Source: Microbacterium saperdae
GTDB lineage: Bacteria; Actinomycetota; Actinomycetes; Actinomycetales; Microbacteriaceae
Direction of reading: 5' to 3'
DNA length: 64,000 nucleotides
Assembly: GCF_006716345.1 (NCBI RefSeq)
Contig: NZ_VFOX01000001.1
Span: forward strand, 682,001 to 746,000
Position 1 is the first letter of the stretch; each line of letters starts with the position of its first letter. Shown here one piece after another: positions 38,647-47,952 of this stretch. Below the pieces are notes generated by a model. It made no database searches, was not told the origin of the DNA, and worked only from the letters and a program-made list of their open reading frames with translations. Both the position numbers and the translations under genes were made by a program.

Positions 38647-41508
38647 TTGGCTGAAGGCAAGAAGCTCGTCATCGTCGAGTCCCCGACGAAGATGCGGTCT
38701 ATTCAGGGATACCTCGGCGACGGCTATGAGGTGCTCAGCTCGGTCGGCCACATCCGCGACCTCGCCGACAAGAAGGACATTCCGGCTGCCGACAAGCAGG
38801 CATACGGAAAGTACTCGATCGACATCGACAACGGCTTCGATCCGTACTACGTCGTGTCCGATCGCAAGACGAAGACCGTCGCCGAGCTCAAGCGTGCGCT
38901 CAAGACCGCCGACGAGCTCCTGCTCGCCACTGATGAGGACCGCGAAGGCGAGGCGATCGCCTGGCACCTGCTCGAGACGCTGAAGCCGAAGGTCCCGGTC
39001 AAGCGCATGGTCTTCCATGAGATCACCAAGGACGCGATCCAGGCGGCGATCGGCAACACCCGCGAGCTCGACCACGACCTCGTCGATGCGCAGGAGACCC
39101 GTCGGATCCTCGACCGTCTCTATGGCTGGGACGTGTCGCCGGTCCTCTGGTACAAGGTCAAGACCGGCATCTCGGCCGGACGCGTGCAGTCCGCGGCGAC
39201 GCGACTCATCGTCGACCGCGAGCGCGAGCGCATGGCGTTCACGTCCGCCGAGTACTGGGACGTCGACGCGGCGGCCGCAGCTTCCGGCACGTCCTTCAAG
39301 ATCCGCCTCGTCCGGGTCGACGGCGGACAGCTCGCGCGTGGCACCGACTTCGACGACAGCGGAAAGCTCAAGAAGGCCGTCGTCATCCTCGACGAGGCCA
39401 AGGCCACCGCGCTCGCGCAGGCGGTCGACGCCGTGGGTGCAGGAACCGTCACGAAGGTCGAGGCCAAGCCGGGCACCCGCAGCCCCTACGCCCCCTTCAC
39501 GACCTCGACGATGCAGCAGGAGGCCGGTCGCAAGCTCTCGATGGGAGCCAAGCAGGCGATGGGCGTCGCCCAGCGTCTGTACGAAAAGGGTTACATCACC
39601 TATATGCGTACGGACTCGACGTCACTGAGCACCCAGGCCGTGCAGGCTGCCCGGAGCCAGGCGGTCGCGCTGTACGGCGATGCCGCCGTGCCGCTGAAGC
39701 CGCGCGTGTACAAGTCGAAGAGCAAGAACGCCCAGGAGGCACACGAGGCCATCCGCCCCTCGGGCGACAACTTCCGCACGCCCGCATCGCTCTCCTCCGA
39801 GCTCGATCGTGACGAGCAGCGTCTCTACGACCTCATCTGGAAGCGCACCGTCGCCAGCCAGATGTCCGACGCGAAGTACGAGACGACCACGGTCACGATC
39901 GCCGTCGATGCTGCCGGGCAGAAGGCCGAGTTCACGGCGTCCGGCACGGTCTACACGTTCAAGGGCTTCCTGGAGGCCTATGAAGAGGGCCGTGACGAGA
40001 AGCGCGGCGACGCGGATGCCGCCGAGAACCAGTCGCTTCCCGCCGTCGCCGTCGGCGACGAGCTCTCCATCGAGGAGGCGGAGGCCAAGGGCCACCGCAC
40101 GACGCCGAAGCCGCGCTACACCGAGGCATCGCTCGTGAAGGTGCTCGAGGAGAAGGGCATCGGACGCCCATCGACGTTCGCCTCGATCCCCGAGACGATC
40201 CTCGACCGCGGGTACGCGGTCAAGCGCGGACAGGCACTCGTGCCGACGTGGCTCGCCTTCAGCGTGGTGCGTCTGCTCGAAGAGCACTTCGCCGACCTCG
40301 TGGACTACGACTTCACGGCCGCACTCGAAGACGACCTCGACACGATCGCCCGCGGGGAGCAGAACCGTGTCGAATGGCTGAAGTCCTTCTACTTCGGTTC
40401 GGACTCGCACGTCGGTCTGCGCCAGGTGGTCGACAACCTCGGCGAGATCGACGCGCGCGCCCTCAACTCGACGCCCATCACCGACACGGCGACCCTGCGA
40501 TTCGGCAAATACGGTCCGTACCTCGAGGTATCGGACCCCGAGAACCCCGAGGCCAAGCCGCGCATCGTCAACGTCCCGGAAGACCTCGCGCCGGACGAGC
40601 TCACCTCGGCCAAGGCGCAGGAACTCATCGATGCACCGGTCGCGGGCGACCGTGTCCTGGGTGAGAACCCCGAAAACGGCAAGATCGTCGTCGTGAAGGA
40701 TGGCCGATTCGGCCCCTACGTGCAGGAGAACGACCCGGTGTCCGAAGACGCCGCGGTCGACGAGAGCACAGGAGAGGTCGTCGAGGCACCCAAGCCCAAG
40801 CGCGGCGCGAAGAAGGAGACGGCACCCAAGCCGCGTACAGCGTCGCTGTTCCGCTCGATGTCGGTCGACACGCTCGAACTCGACACCGCACTGCAGCTGC
40901 TGAGCCTGCCCCGCGTCGTCGGAGCCGACCCCGAGTCGGGCGAGGAGATCACGGCGCAGAACGGCCGCTTCGGGCCGTACCTGAAGAAGGGCACCGACTC
41001 GCGTTCGCTCGAGAGCGAATCGCAGATCTTCGATGTGACGTTGGAGCAGGCGCTCGAGATCTACGCGCAGCCGAAGTACGGTGCCCGTCGTGCATCGAGC
41101 GCGCTCGCCGAGTTCGACGCGGATCCCGTCAGCGGCAAGCCGATCCGTATCCGCGACGGTCGCTTCGGCGCCTACGTGACCGACGGCGAGACGAACGTGA
41201 CCATCCCGCGCGGGCAGAAGGTCGAGGACATCACGTTCGAGATCGCCGTGCAGATGCTCGCGGACAAGCGTGCCAAGGGCCCTGCACCCAAGCGCGGCGC
41301 GGCCAAGAAGGCACCTGCGAAGAAGGCGCCCGCGAAGAAGACTCCTGCGAAGAAGCCGGCGGCGAAGAAGACCACGGCGGCGAAGGCTCCGGCCGATGCG
41401 GCCAAATCTGCGGCGCGGTCCGCGGCGGCGAAGAAGGCTGCGGCGACGCGGGCGGCCAACGCGGCCAAGCGTGAGGCGGAGACTGCAGGCGCGAAGGCGG
41501 ACTCGTGA
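38647..41508 (+). CDS. topA: DNA topoisomerase I
   Basis: About 953 residues: Toprim domain (KLVIVESPTKMRSIQGYL; TDEDREGEAIAWHL), the catalytic tyrosine in GYITYMRTDSTSLS, and four C-terminal topoisomerase repeats of the type GRFGPYV. It ends in a Lys/Ala/Pro-rich tail (KKAPAKK repeats) as in other actinobacterial TopA, which favours DNA binding. The TTG at 38647 follows AGAAAGGAC and gives the usual N-terminus; the upstream ATG at 38614 is not supported by a ribosome site. Confidence 0.95.
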   Translation: MAEGKKLVIVESPTKMRSIQGYLGDGYEVLSSVGHIRDLADKKDIPAADKQAYGKYSIDIDNGFDPYYVVSDRKTKTVAELKRALKTADELLLATDEDREGEAIAWHLLETLKPKVPVKRMVFHEITKDAIQAAIGNTRELDHDLVDAQETRRILDRLYGWDVSPVLWYKVKTGISAGRVQSAATRLIVDRERERMAFTSAEYWDVDAAAAASGTSFKIRLVRVDGGQLARGTDFDDSGKLKKAVVILDEAKATALAQAVDAVGAGTVTKVEAKPGTRSPYAPFTTSTMQQEAGRKLSMGAKQAMGVAQRLYEKGYITYMRTDSTSLSTQAVQAARSQAVALYGDAAVPLKPRVYKSKSKNAQEAHEAIRPSGDNFRTPASLSSELDRDEQRLYDLIWKRTVASQMSDAKYETTTVTIAVDAAGQKAEFTASGTVYTFKGFLEAYEEGRDEKRGDADAAENQSLPAVAVGDELSIEEAEAKGHRTTPKPRYTEASLVKVLEEKGIGRPSTFASIPETILDRGYAVKRGQALVPTWLAFSVVRLLEEHFADLVDYDFTAALEDDLDTIARGEQNRVEWLKSFYFGSDSHVGLRQVVDNLGEIDARALNSTPITDTATLRFGKYGPYLEVSDPENPEAKPRIVNVPEDLAPDELTSAKAQELIDAPVAGDRVLGENPENGKIVVVKDGRFGPYVQENDPVSEDAAVDESTGEVVEAPKPKRGAKKETAPKPRTASLFRSMSVDTLELDTALQLLSLPRVVGADPESGEEITAQNGRFGPYLKKGTDSRSLESESQIFDVTLEQALEIYAQPKYGARRASSALAEFDADPVSGKPIRIRDGRFGAYVTDGETNVTIPRGQKVEDITFEIAVQMLADKRAKGPAPKRGAAKKAPAKKAPAKKTPAKKPAAKKTTAAKAPADAAKSAARSAAAKKAAATRAANAAKREAETAGAKADS

Positions 41509-42140
41509 CCTCAGGTCCCGGTGCGTGGATCACGCTCGAAGGCGGCGACGGCTCGGGCAAGACCACGCAGTCGAACCTGCTGGCGGGGTGGTTGACGGAC
41601 GAGGGTCACACGGTCGTGCGCACGCGTGAGCCGGGCGGGTCCGAGGTCGGTCAGCTGATCCGGGACATCGTGCTGCACCACCGTGGCGACATCGCGCCCC
41701 GTGCGGAAGCCCTGCTGTACGCGGCCGATCGTGCGCACCACGTCGCCACGGTCGTGCGCCCGGCATTGGCCCGCGGCGAGGTCGTGCTCCAGGACCGCTA
41801 TCTCGACTCCTCCGTCGCGTATCAGGGGGCCGGTCGTGTGCTCGATGCCACCGAGATCCGCAACCTGTCACTCTGGGCAGCGGAGGGCGCGCTGCCCGAT
41901 CTCACGGTCCTCCTCGACCTGGACCCGACGACGGCCCGCACACGACTGGACTCCGCTGACAAGCCGTTCGACCGGCTGGAGGCCGAGAAGGCCGAGTTCC
42001 ACGGACGCGTCCGCGACGCCTACCTCGCGCTCGCGGACGCCGAGCCGGAGCGGTTCCTGGTGCTCGATGCCGCGGCATCCACGCAGGAGATCGCCGCGCT
42101 CGTGCGAGCCAGGGTCGCGGCTCTGCTCGCGCCCCGCTGA
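41505..42140 (+). CDS. tmk: Thymidylate kinase
   Basis: 211 residues with P-loop LEGGDGSGKTTQSNLLAGWL, the DRY-type motif LQDRYLDSSVAYQGAGR and the LID region. It phosphorylates dTMP to dTDP. GTG start overlaps the topA stop by four bases. The topA-tmk-holB order is common in actinobacteria. Confidence 0.95.
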   Translation: MTSGPGAWITLEGGDGSGKTTQSNLLAGWLTDEGHTVVRTREPGGSEVGQLIRDIVLHHRGDIAPRAEALLYAADRAHHVATVVRPALARGEVVLQDRYLDSSVAYQGAGRVLDATEIRNLSLWAAEGALPDLTVLLDLDPTTARTRLDSADKPFDRLEAEKAEFHGRVRDAYLALADAEPERFLVLDAAASTQEIAALVRARVAALLAPR

Positions 42141-42197
42141 GACCGGAGTCCCCGCAGAATCCACAGGCTCCACGCCGCGAGCGTCGGTGCTCCCGTC

Positions 42198-42203
42198 TAG
42201 GCT
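42198..42203 (+). promoter_or_regulatory. Leaderless -10 element (TAGGCT) for holB
   Basis: TAGGCT lies exactly six bases before the ATG at 42210. Confidence 0.55.
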
Positions 42204-42209
42204 GAGTGC

Positions 42210-43367
42210 ATGCCCCACACCGTCGCGCTTCCGTTCCCGTGGGGCGATGTCTGGGGACAGGACGCGGCGGTAGAGACGCTGCGCGGAGCGGCATCCGATC
42301 CGGCGGCGCTGTCACATGCCTGGTTGATCACGGGCCCTCCCGGTTCCGGCCGCTCGACCCTCGCCTACGCCTTCGCCGCCGCGCTGGTGGCCGATCGCCC
42401 CGACGACGAGGCGGCGATGCGCCAGGTGCTCGCCGGCACGCATCCCGATGTCACGGCGCTGCGCACCGACAAGGTGATCATCACGATCGCCGAAGCCCGC
42501 GCGCTCGTGGAACGCTCCTACTTCGCCCCCTCGGCCGGTCGCTACCGGGTGATCGTCGTGGAAGACGCCGATCGCATGGTCGAGCGCACATCGAACGTGC
42601 TGCTGAAGGCGCTCGAGGAGCCGCCGGAGAACACGGTGTGGATCCTGTGCGCGCCGAGCGAGGCCGATCTGCTCCCCACGATCCGTTCGCGCGTGCGTTC
42701 GCTGCGGCTGCGCGAACCCGATGTCGCGGATGTGGCTCGGCTGATCACCCTGCGCACGGGCGTCGACGAAGCCGTCGCCGAGCAGGCCGCGCGGCATGCG
42801 CAGCGCCATATCGGCATGGCGCAGCGGCTGGCCACCGATGAGGGTGCGCGCCGTCGTCGCGATGAGACACTGCGCTCCGTGATCGGGGTGCGTGGGGTCG
42901 GGGACGCCGTCGAGGTGGCTGGACGCATCATCCAAGCGGCCACCGAAGACGCGAAGTCGCTCACAGCGGAGAGAGATGCGCAGGAGCGCGCATCTCTGCT
43001 GCGCATGGTCGGCATCGCCGAAGGACAGGCCGTCCCCCCGGCGCTGCGCTCGCAGCTCTCGGCGCTCGAAGACGATCAGAAGAAGCGCGCGACGCGAAGT
43101 CTGCGTGACGGCATCGACCGCGTGCTCACCGATCTGCAGTCGATGTTCCGCGACGTCGTGATGCTGCAGTTCGGGCAGGGCGATGAGCTGATCAACCGCG
43201 AGCTGCTGCCCGAGCTCAGCGCGCTCGCTGCGGCCTGGCCCGAGACCCGTACTCTTGTCGTACTTGACCACCTTGCCGAGACGCGGCAGTCGCTGGAGCG
43301 CAACGTCGCCCCGCTGCTGGCCCTGGAGAGCTTGCTCGTGACCATCACGAGCGGGAGGACACCGTGA
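42210..43367 (+). CDS. holB: DNA polymerase III subunit delta prime
   Basis: 385 residues. AAA+ clamp-loader fold with WGQDAAVETLR, SHAWLITGPPGSGRSTLAYAF, EDADRMVERTSNVLLKALEE and SRVRSLRLRE. The P-loop lysine is replaced by Arg (GPPGSGRST), in line with delta prime being a non-hydrolysing stator in the clamp loader with DnaX. Leaderless-type start; stop overlaps the following lipoprotein gene. Confidence 0.92.
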   Translation: MPHTVALPFPWGDVWGQDAAVETLRGAASDPAALSHAWLITGPPGSGRSTLAYAFAAALVADRPDDEAAMRQVLAGTHPDVTALRTDKVIITIAEARALVERSYFAPSAGRYRVIVVEDADRMVERTSNVLLKALEEPPENTVWILCAPSEADLLPTIRSRVRSLRLREPDVADVARLITLRTGVDEAVAEQAARHAQRHIGMAQRLATDEGARRRRDETLRSVIGVRGVGDAVEVAGRIIQAATEDAKSLTAERDAQERASLLRMVGIAEGQAVPPALRSQLSALEDDQKKRATRSLRDGIDRVLTDLQSMFRDVVMLQFGQGDELINRELLPELSALAAAWPETRTLVVLDHLAETRQSLERNVAPLLALESLLVTITSGRTP

Positions 43368-44920
43368 AAACCAGACCGACTTCCCGCTTCCGCCGCGCCG
43401 CCGCGATCATCGCCGGGCTCGCCGCGGCATCCGTCGCCCTCTCCGGGTGTCTGTACGCCATGATCCCCGAGCAGACGGAACCGAAGCCCTCGGCGACCAA
43501 CGCCCCCGACACCGACGGCGTCGCAGAGGATCTGCTGCCGTACTACTCGCAGACGTTGACCTGGACCGAGTGCGGCACCGGGTTCGACTGCACCGACGTC
43601 ACGGCACCGCTCGACTGGGAGAATCCCGCAGCGGGTGAGATCACGCTCTCGGTGGTCCGCCACCAAGCGGAGAGCACGGCGATCGGCTCGCTGCTGACGA
43701 ACCCGGGCGGACCGGGCGCGAGCGGTGTCGACCTCATCCTCAACAGCCTCGACTTCGCGGTCGGTGCCGACCTGATCGAGAACTACGACGTCATCGGCTT
43801 CGACCCGCGCGGCGTCGGCTCCTCGACGGCCGTGACCTGCTTCGACGCCGCTGAGATGGACGACTACCTCTACGGCATCCCGAGCGCGGCTCGCGGGACG
43901 GCGGAGTGGGAGGCCGAACTGCTCGACTCGCACAAGGCGTTCGCAGACGCGTGCGAAGCCAACAGCGACGGCATCCTGCCTTTCATCACGACGATCAACG
44001 CGGCCCGCGACATGGATCTCATCCGCGCGGTGCTGGGCGACAAGCAGCTCAACTACCTGGGGTACTCGTACGGGACGTTCCTCGGCGCGACCTACGCCCA
44101 GCTGTACCCGGAGAAGGCGGGTCGTCTGGTGCTCGACGGCGCCATCGATCCCGCAGTTCCGGGTCTCGAGGTCGGCGCGACCCAGGCTCTCGGGTTCGAG
44201 TCCGCGCTGCGCGCCTACATGCAGGACTGTCTCGATTCGGGCGAGTGCCCGTTCAACGGCACGGTCGACCAGGCGATGGCGGACCTCGGCGCACTCCTCG
44301 CGAGTGCCGACCGCGCGCCGCTGAAGAACGGCGACGGTCGTCTGATGGGGGCGGACTCGATGATGACCGGCATCATCGCCGCACTGTATTCGCAGGACAG
44401 CTGGGGCTACCTCACCCAGGGCCTCGAAGAGGCATTGCAGGGCGATCCGACCACGATGTTCCTGCTCGCGGACTTCTACAACGGCCGAGAGGGCGGGACC
44501 TACATCGACAACTCCTCGGAGGCGTTCCGTGCGTACAACTGCATGGACTATCCGGTAGAGGACGACCCCGATGCGGAAGCGGCGACCAAGGCGAAGATCG
44601 CTGCGGGCGCGCCGACGATCGCCCCGTACTGGGACGGTCCGGATTCCTGCGCGGTGTGGCCGTACCCGCCCACCGGCACGCGCGGCGAGATCGCTGCCGA
44701 AGGTGCGGGCCCGATCCTCGTCGTCGGAACCACGAACGATCCGGCGACCCCTTACGAGTGGTCGGAGTCGCTCGCCGACCAGCTCGAGGAAGGCGTCCTC
44801 ATCACTCGCGTCGGCGAAGGCCACACCGGCTACAACAAGGGCAACGTCTGCGTCGATGACGCGGTCGAGGCGTTCCTGCTCGACGATGTGGTGCCGGAAG
44901 ACGGGTTGCGTTGCGAGTGA
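43364..44920 (+). CDS. Exported alpha/beta-hydrolase lipoprotein (TAP-like C-terminal domain)
   Basis: 518 residues. A signal peptide ends in the lipobox LSGC (about residue 28). The hydrolase core has LLTNPGGPGASGVDLIL (oxyanion), the nucleophile elbow LGYSYGTFLG, the acid in VVGTTNDPATPYEWS and the histidine in GEGHTGYNKG, the layout of SlpD/SlpE and TAP-type peptidases that remove tripeptides or small acyl groups. GTG start overlaps holB by four bases. Confidence 0.9.
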   Translation: MKTRPTSRFRRAAAIIAGLAAASVALSGCLYAMIPEQTEPKPSATNAPDTDGVAEDLLPYYSQTLTWTECGTGFDCTDVTAPLDWENPAAGEITLSVVRHQAESTAIGSLLTNPGGPGASGVDLILNSLDFAVGADLIENYDVIGFDPRGVGSSTAVTCFDAAEMDDYLYGIPSAARGTAEWEAELLDSHKAFADACEANSDGILPFITTINAARDMDLIRAVLGDKQLNYLGYSYGTFLGATYAQLYPEKAGRLVLDGAIDPAVPGLEVGATQALGFESALRAYMQDCLDSGECPFNGTVDQAMADLGALLASADRAPLKNGDGRLMGADSMMTGIIAALYSQDSWGYLTQGLEEALQGDPTTMFLLADFYNGREGGTYIDNSSEAFRAYNCMDYPVEDDPDAEAATKAKIAAGAPTIAPYWDGPDSCAVWPYPPTGTRGEIAAEGAGPILVVGTTNDPATPYEWSESLADQLEEGVLITRVGEGHTGYNKGNVCVDDAVEAFLLDDVVPEDGLRCE

Positions 44921-44990
44921 CGCGGCCTCGATTCGCGAGTGGGAGCGAGAAAGGGTAATATCGGTGATCGCGCCGGTTCGTCCGTCGCAC

Positions 44991-45063
44991 GCCGCTTTAG
45001 CTCAGTCGGCAGAGCATTTCACTCGTAATGAAAAGGTCGTCAGTTCGATTCTGACAAGCGGCT
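44991..45063 (+). tRNA. tRNA-Thr (anticodon CGT)
   Basis: Acceptor GCCGCTT with AAGCGGC, D-arm TAGCTCAGTCGG, anticodon loop ACTCGTAAT (CGT), T-arm CAGTTCGATTCTG. CCA is not encoded. TAATAT at 44956-44961 is a plausible -10 and a terminator follows at 45069. Confidence 0.95.
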
Positions 45064-45068
45064 CCGAC

Positions 45069-45104
45069 AGGCCCCGTGATGCGAAGAACATCACGGGGCC
45101 TTTC
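45069..45104 (+). terminator. Terminator of tRNA-Thr
   Basis: A 12-bp perfect stem, AGGCCCCGTGAT with ATCACGGGGCCT, then TTCCC. Confidence 0.8.
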
Positions 45105-45119
45105 CCGTTCCCCACGGCG

Positions 45120-45125
45120 TACGCT
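45120..45125 (+). promoter_or_regulatory. Leaderless -10 element (TACGCT) for the nicotinamidase gene
   Basis: TACGCT lies exactly six bases before the ATG at 45132. Confidence 0.55.
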
Positions 45126-45131
45126 CGAATC

Positions 45132-45713
45132 ATGAGCAGAGCGCTTCTCATCGTCGACGTCCAGAACGACTTCACCGAGGGCGGTGCGCTGGCGGTCGCC
45201 GGCGGTGATGCCGTGGCCTCCGCCGTCTCCACCTACCTCTCCGCGCATGCGGGGGACTACGGGGTGATCGTCGCCTCGCGCGACTGGCATGACGCCGAGG
45301 GGGACAACGGCGGCCACTTCGCCGATACTCCGGATTTCGTCGACACCTGGCCCGTGCATTGCGTGGCAGGAACCGACGGTGCCGAGTACGACCCGCTGCT
45401 CGAGACCTCCGCTGTGACGCATCACGTGCGCAAGGGCCAAGGGGTTCCCGCGTACTCGATGTTCGAGGGCGTCACCGACGCGGACGAGACGGTGGGTGCG
45501 GTGCTGACGGCATCCGGCGTGCTCGACGTCGACATCGTGGGCATCGCGACGGATCACTGCGTACGGGCGACGGCGCTGGACGCCGTGGCGCACGGCGTGC
45601 GCGTGCGGATCCTCACCGACCTGATCGCCGGGGTCGGCGTCGCGTCGAGCGAGGCGGCACTCGCCGAGCTCGCACATGCGGGGGCAGAGCTGATCGAGAG
45701 CGCGCAGGCGTGA
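45132..45713 (+). CDS. pncA: Nicotinamidase (isochorismatase fold)
   Basis: 193 residues. The catalytic triad is present: Asp9 in LLIVDVQNDFTEGG, Lys101 in VRKGQG and Cys143 in GIATDHCVRATALDA; Asp51, His53 and His62 supply the metal site. It deaminates nicotinamide to nicotinate for NAD salvage. A leaderless-type -10 supports the ATG at 45132. It overlaps the following DUF1697 gene by four bases. Confidence 0.92.
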   Translation: MSRALLIVDVQNDFTEGGALAVAGGDAVASAVSTYLSAHAGDYGVIVASRDWHDAEGDNGGHFADTPDFVDTWPVHCVAGTDGAEYDPLLETSAVTHHVRKGQGVPAYSMFEGVTDADETVGAVLTASGVLDVDIVGIATDHCVRATALDAVAHGVRVRILTDLIAGVGVASSEAALAELAHAGAELIESAQA

Positions 45714-46243
45714 GTCGCAGCGTCCTGCTGCTACGTGCCGTGAACGTGAGCGGACGCAACCGCGTCCCGATGGCGGAGTTGCGCGCGGCGTTGACGGCAG
45801 CGGGTGCGGTCGAGGACGTGTCGACCTACATCGCAAGCGGCAACATCATCTGCGCGCATCCGGATGACCCCGTGGCTGCCTGCGAACGCGTGCGCACGCT
45901 GATCGCCGCGGAGTTCGGGGTGGATACCCCGGTCATCCTGCGTACGCACGATCAGCTGGTGTCGACGCTCGCGGCGCATCCGTTCGTCGACCCCGTCGAG
46001 AAGATGCTGCACGCGATGTTCCTCGAGGGTCCGCCCGCGGACGGTGCGATCGACGCGCTGCAGGATCGGCTGGTGCCGGGGGAGGAGATCGCGCTCGTGG
46101 GCGATGACCTCTGGATCAACTACGGCGAGGGCGGAGTGCACTCCACCAAGCTCACCAAGGCCGTGCTCGATCGCGCGCTCGGGGTGGCCGGGACGGCACG
46201 GAACCTGCGGACGGTGCGCACGCTCGCCGAGCTGACCGCCTAG
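45710..46243 (+). CDS. DUF1697 domain-containing protein
   Basis: 177 residues beginning SRSVLLLRAVNVSGRNRVPM, with TYIASGNIICAH and GEGGVHSTKLTKAVLDRALG: the DUF1697 pattern, a two-domain ferredoxin-like protein of unknown function. GTG start overlapping the nicotinamidase stop (GTGA), so the two are cotranscribed. Its last four bases overlap the converging small gene at 46240. Confidence 0.88.
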   Translation: MSRSVLLLRAVNVSGRNRVPMAELRAALTAAGAVEDVSTYIASGNIICAHPDDPVAACERVRTLIAAEFGVDTPVILRTHDQLVSTLAAHPFVDPVEKMLHAMFLEGPPADGAIDALQDRLVPGEEIALVGDDLWINYGEGGVHSTKLTKAVLDRALGVAGTARNLRTVRTLAELTA

Positions 46244-46473
46244 GGAGTCGCTGCCGCATTCGCGGCCGTCTCGCCGATCGCCCTGCTGAGTCCCACAGGC
46301 GGCTGCTGTGGATGTCCCTGAAGGTCCAGACGACGGATTCCGCAGTCGGCACAGCGGACGTAGAGCAGCGTTCCGTCGCTCGTGCGGTGTCGCGACTCGA
46401 CGAGCCAGACGTGCTCGTGTGCGGCCGTCGGTGAAGGGATGCGGGGGATCGGGAGCGTGTGCAACGAGGTCAT
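46240..46473 (-). CDS. Small putative zinc-binding protein
   Basis: 77 residues. The central block AHEHVWLVESRHRTSDGTLLY leads to RCADCGIRRLDL, with His/His and Cys-x2-Cys as a likely zinc ribbon of the kind seen in small actinobacterial proteins of unknown function. The start at 46473 is favoured because CACGCT lies six bases upstream, close to the leaderless -10 pattern. Divergent from the CGNR gene with only 25 bp between starts. Confidence 0.6.
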   Translation of the reverse strand: MTSLHTLPIPRIPSPTAAHEHVWLVESRHRTSDGTLLYVRCADCGIRRLDLQGHPQQPPVGLSRAIGETAANAAATP

Positions 46474-46498
46474 GTATCCAGCGTGATGTAATGGCCTT

Positions 46499-47017
46499 AT
46501 GCATCTCAACCCTTACGGCGAGTATGCGGTGCTGCTGGCGGCATCCCTCGCCAACGACTGGCCGGAAGACCGTGCCGCGATCGAGCAGCGCACACTCGAC
46601 ATGGGCATGACGATGACCTTCCCTCCGGCGTCGGATGATCATGAGCGCATCCGCGCGGTGATCGACGACTGGCTCGCGATCGTCGACGAACCCGATCACG
46701 ACGCCCGCGCCGTGCTGCTGAACGCGCAGCTCGCCGAGGCGGCGGCCTACCCTCGACTCACGAACCACGACGGCGAAGGCTGGCACCTGCACTACCGCGA
46801 CGACGTGCCGTCCCTGCCGTTCGTGCTGCGGGCGATCATCAACCTCGGCACCTCGCTGCATCTGGTGACGCGCGGGATGAGTCGACTCGCGCGCTGTGAG
46901 GCGTCACCCTGCACCAACGTCGTGGCCGATGTGACGCGCAACGGCCGTCAGCGCTTCTGCTCCGTGCGCTGCGCCAACCGCGCGGCTGTGCGGCGGCACC
47001 GGGCGCGCGGCATCTGA
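46499..47017 (+). CDS. CGNR zinc-finger / ABATE domain protein
   Basis: 172 residues. The N-terminal part is an ABATE-type (stress-induced) domain, and the C-terminus holds the CGNR-like finger RCEASPCTNVVADVTRNGRQ with CSVRCANRAAVRRHR. Such proteins are presumed transcription regulators; targets are unknown. TGTAAT (46487-46492) lies six bases before the ATG. A very strong terminator follows. Confidence 0.85.
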   Translation: MHLNPYGEYAVLLAASLANDWPEDRAAIEQRTLDMGMTMTFPPASDDHERIRAVIDDWLAIVDEPDHDARAVLLNAQLAEAAAYPRLTNHDGEGWHLHYRDDVPSLPFVLRAIINLGTSLHLVTRGMSRLARCEASPCTNVVADVTRNGRQRFCSVRCANRAAVRRHRARGI

Positions 47018-47029
47018 GCTGAACCTCGT

Positions 47030-47083
47030 CCGGTCGCAGAAATGGCCCCTCCTCGGCGGAGGAGAGGCCATTCGTGCGACCGG
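47030..47083. terminator. Long bidirectional terminator
   Basis: A near-perfect 25-bp inverted repeat (arms start CCGGTCGCA and end TGCGACCGG, core CTCCTC-GGCG-GAGGAG) between the converging CGNR and DJ-1/PfpI genes. Confidence 0.8.
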
Positions 47084-47095
47084 AGCCAGGCTCAG

Positions 47096-47644
47096 TCAGG
47101 CGGTCTGTCCTGCGTGCTCGCCCTCGGCGATCTCCTCGACGACCTTCGCGTTGAACGCGGGCAGGTCGTCGGGGGTGCGGCTGGAGACGAGGCCTTGATC
47201 GACCACGACCTCTTCGTCGACCCACGTGGCACCGGCATTGCGGAGATCTGTCTTCAAGCTGGGGTAGCTCGTGAGCGTGCGTCCGTCGACGACATCGGCT
47301 TCGATCAGGATCCATGCCCCGTGGCAGATCACGCCGACGGGCTTGTGTTGCGCGAAGAACGCGCGGGCCAGGTCGATCGACGGCTGGTCCATGCGCAGGT
47401 GATCGGCGTTGACGACGCCGCCCGGAAGCACGAGGGCTTCGAAGTCGTCGGCCGTTGCATCCGCTGATCTCAGATCGACGGACTGCGCGTGGCCGTTCTT
47501 GCCGGTGATCTCCGCACCGTCAGGGGCGATGAGCGTGGCGCTGGCGCCGGCGGCGGTCACCGCCTCCCACGGGCTGGTGAGCTCGCTGTCTTCGAATCCG
47601 TCTGTCGCGAGGAATGCCACGCGGCTACGCAGAGTCGTCATCAT
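47096..47644 (-). CDS. DJ-1/PfpI family type 1 glutamine-amidotransferase-like protein
   Basis: 182 residues with RVAFLATDGFEDSELTSPW at the start, DFEALVLPGGVVNADHLR, and the nucleophile in GVICHGAWILIEADVV. This is the YhbO/PfpI subgroup, described as stress-protective deglycases or proteases. GGAAGG precedes the ATG-ATG pair at 47644. Confidence 0.9.
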   Translation of the reverse strand: MMTTLRSRVAFLATDGFEDSELTSPWEAVTAAGASATLIAPDGAEITGKNGHAQSVDLRSADATADDFEALVLPGGVVNADHLRMDQPSIDLARAFFAQHKPVGVICHGAWILIEADVVDGRTLTSYPSLKTDLRNAGATWVDEEVVVDQGLVSSRTPDDLPAFNAKVVEEIAEGEHAGQTA

Positions 47645-47776
47645 CCGTCCTTCCGTTGAGAGAGACGTCCCCTGGCCGGGGACGTCTCGACTCTCGCGCA
47701 GAGTGGGTGCGCAATGAAGGGGGTTGGCGACGCCGGAGCGGGATGCTACGACGTGCCGTACAGGGATGAAACGCGG

Positions 47777-47849
47777 TGGGCCCCGTGGGGCTCGAACCCA
47801 CGACCCGCGGATTAAAAGTCCGATGCTCTGCCAACTGAGCTAGAGGCCC
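47777..47849 (-). tRNA. tRNA-Lys (anticodon TTT)
   Basis: On the minus strand GGGCCTC pairs with GGGGCCC (one T-G pair), the anticodon loop is ACTTTTAAT, and the T-arm is TGGGTTCGAGCCCCA. CCA is not encoded. Confidence 0.95.
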
Positions 47850-47872
47850 GCGTCTTCCAGTCTAGGGCGCAC

Positions 47873-47912
47873 AGAAGGGGCGTCGGTGAACAGCATCACC
47901 GACGCCCCTTCT
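47873..47912. terminator. Bidirectional hairpin between tRNA-Lys and the fasciclin gene
   Basis: Stem AGAAGGGGCGTCGGTG (47873-47888) with its complement up to 47912 and a six-base centre; T-rich CTTCTC on the plus side. Confidence 0.7.
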
Positions 47913-47952
47913 CGCCCTCTCGCGGGCCTCCCCACCTGTGAGAGGTCGAGAT

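Noticed and set aside
41281..41500. Repetitive AAGAAGGC-type DNA at the end of topA
   Set aside because: It encodes the Lys/Ala/Pro tail normal for actinobacterial topoisomerase I; not a mobile or regulatory repeat.
42330..42365. Reading the altered P-loop (GPPGSGRST) of HolB as a damaged gene
   Set aside because: Delta prime subunits are naturally non-hydrolysing clamp-loader parts, so the Lys-to-Arg change is expected.
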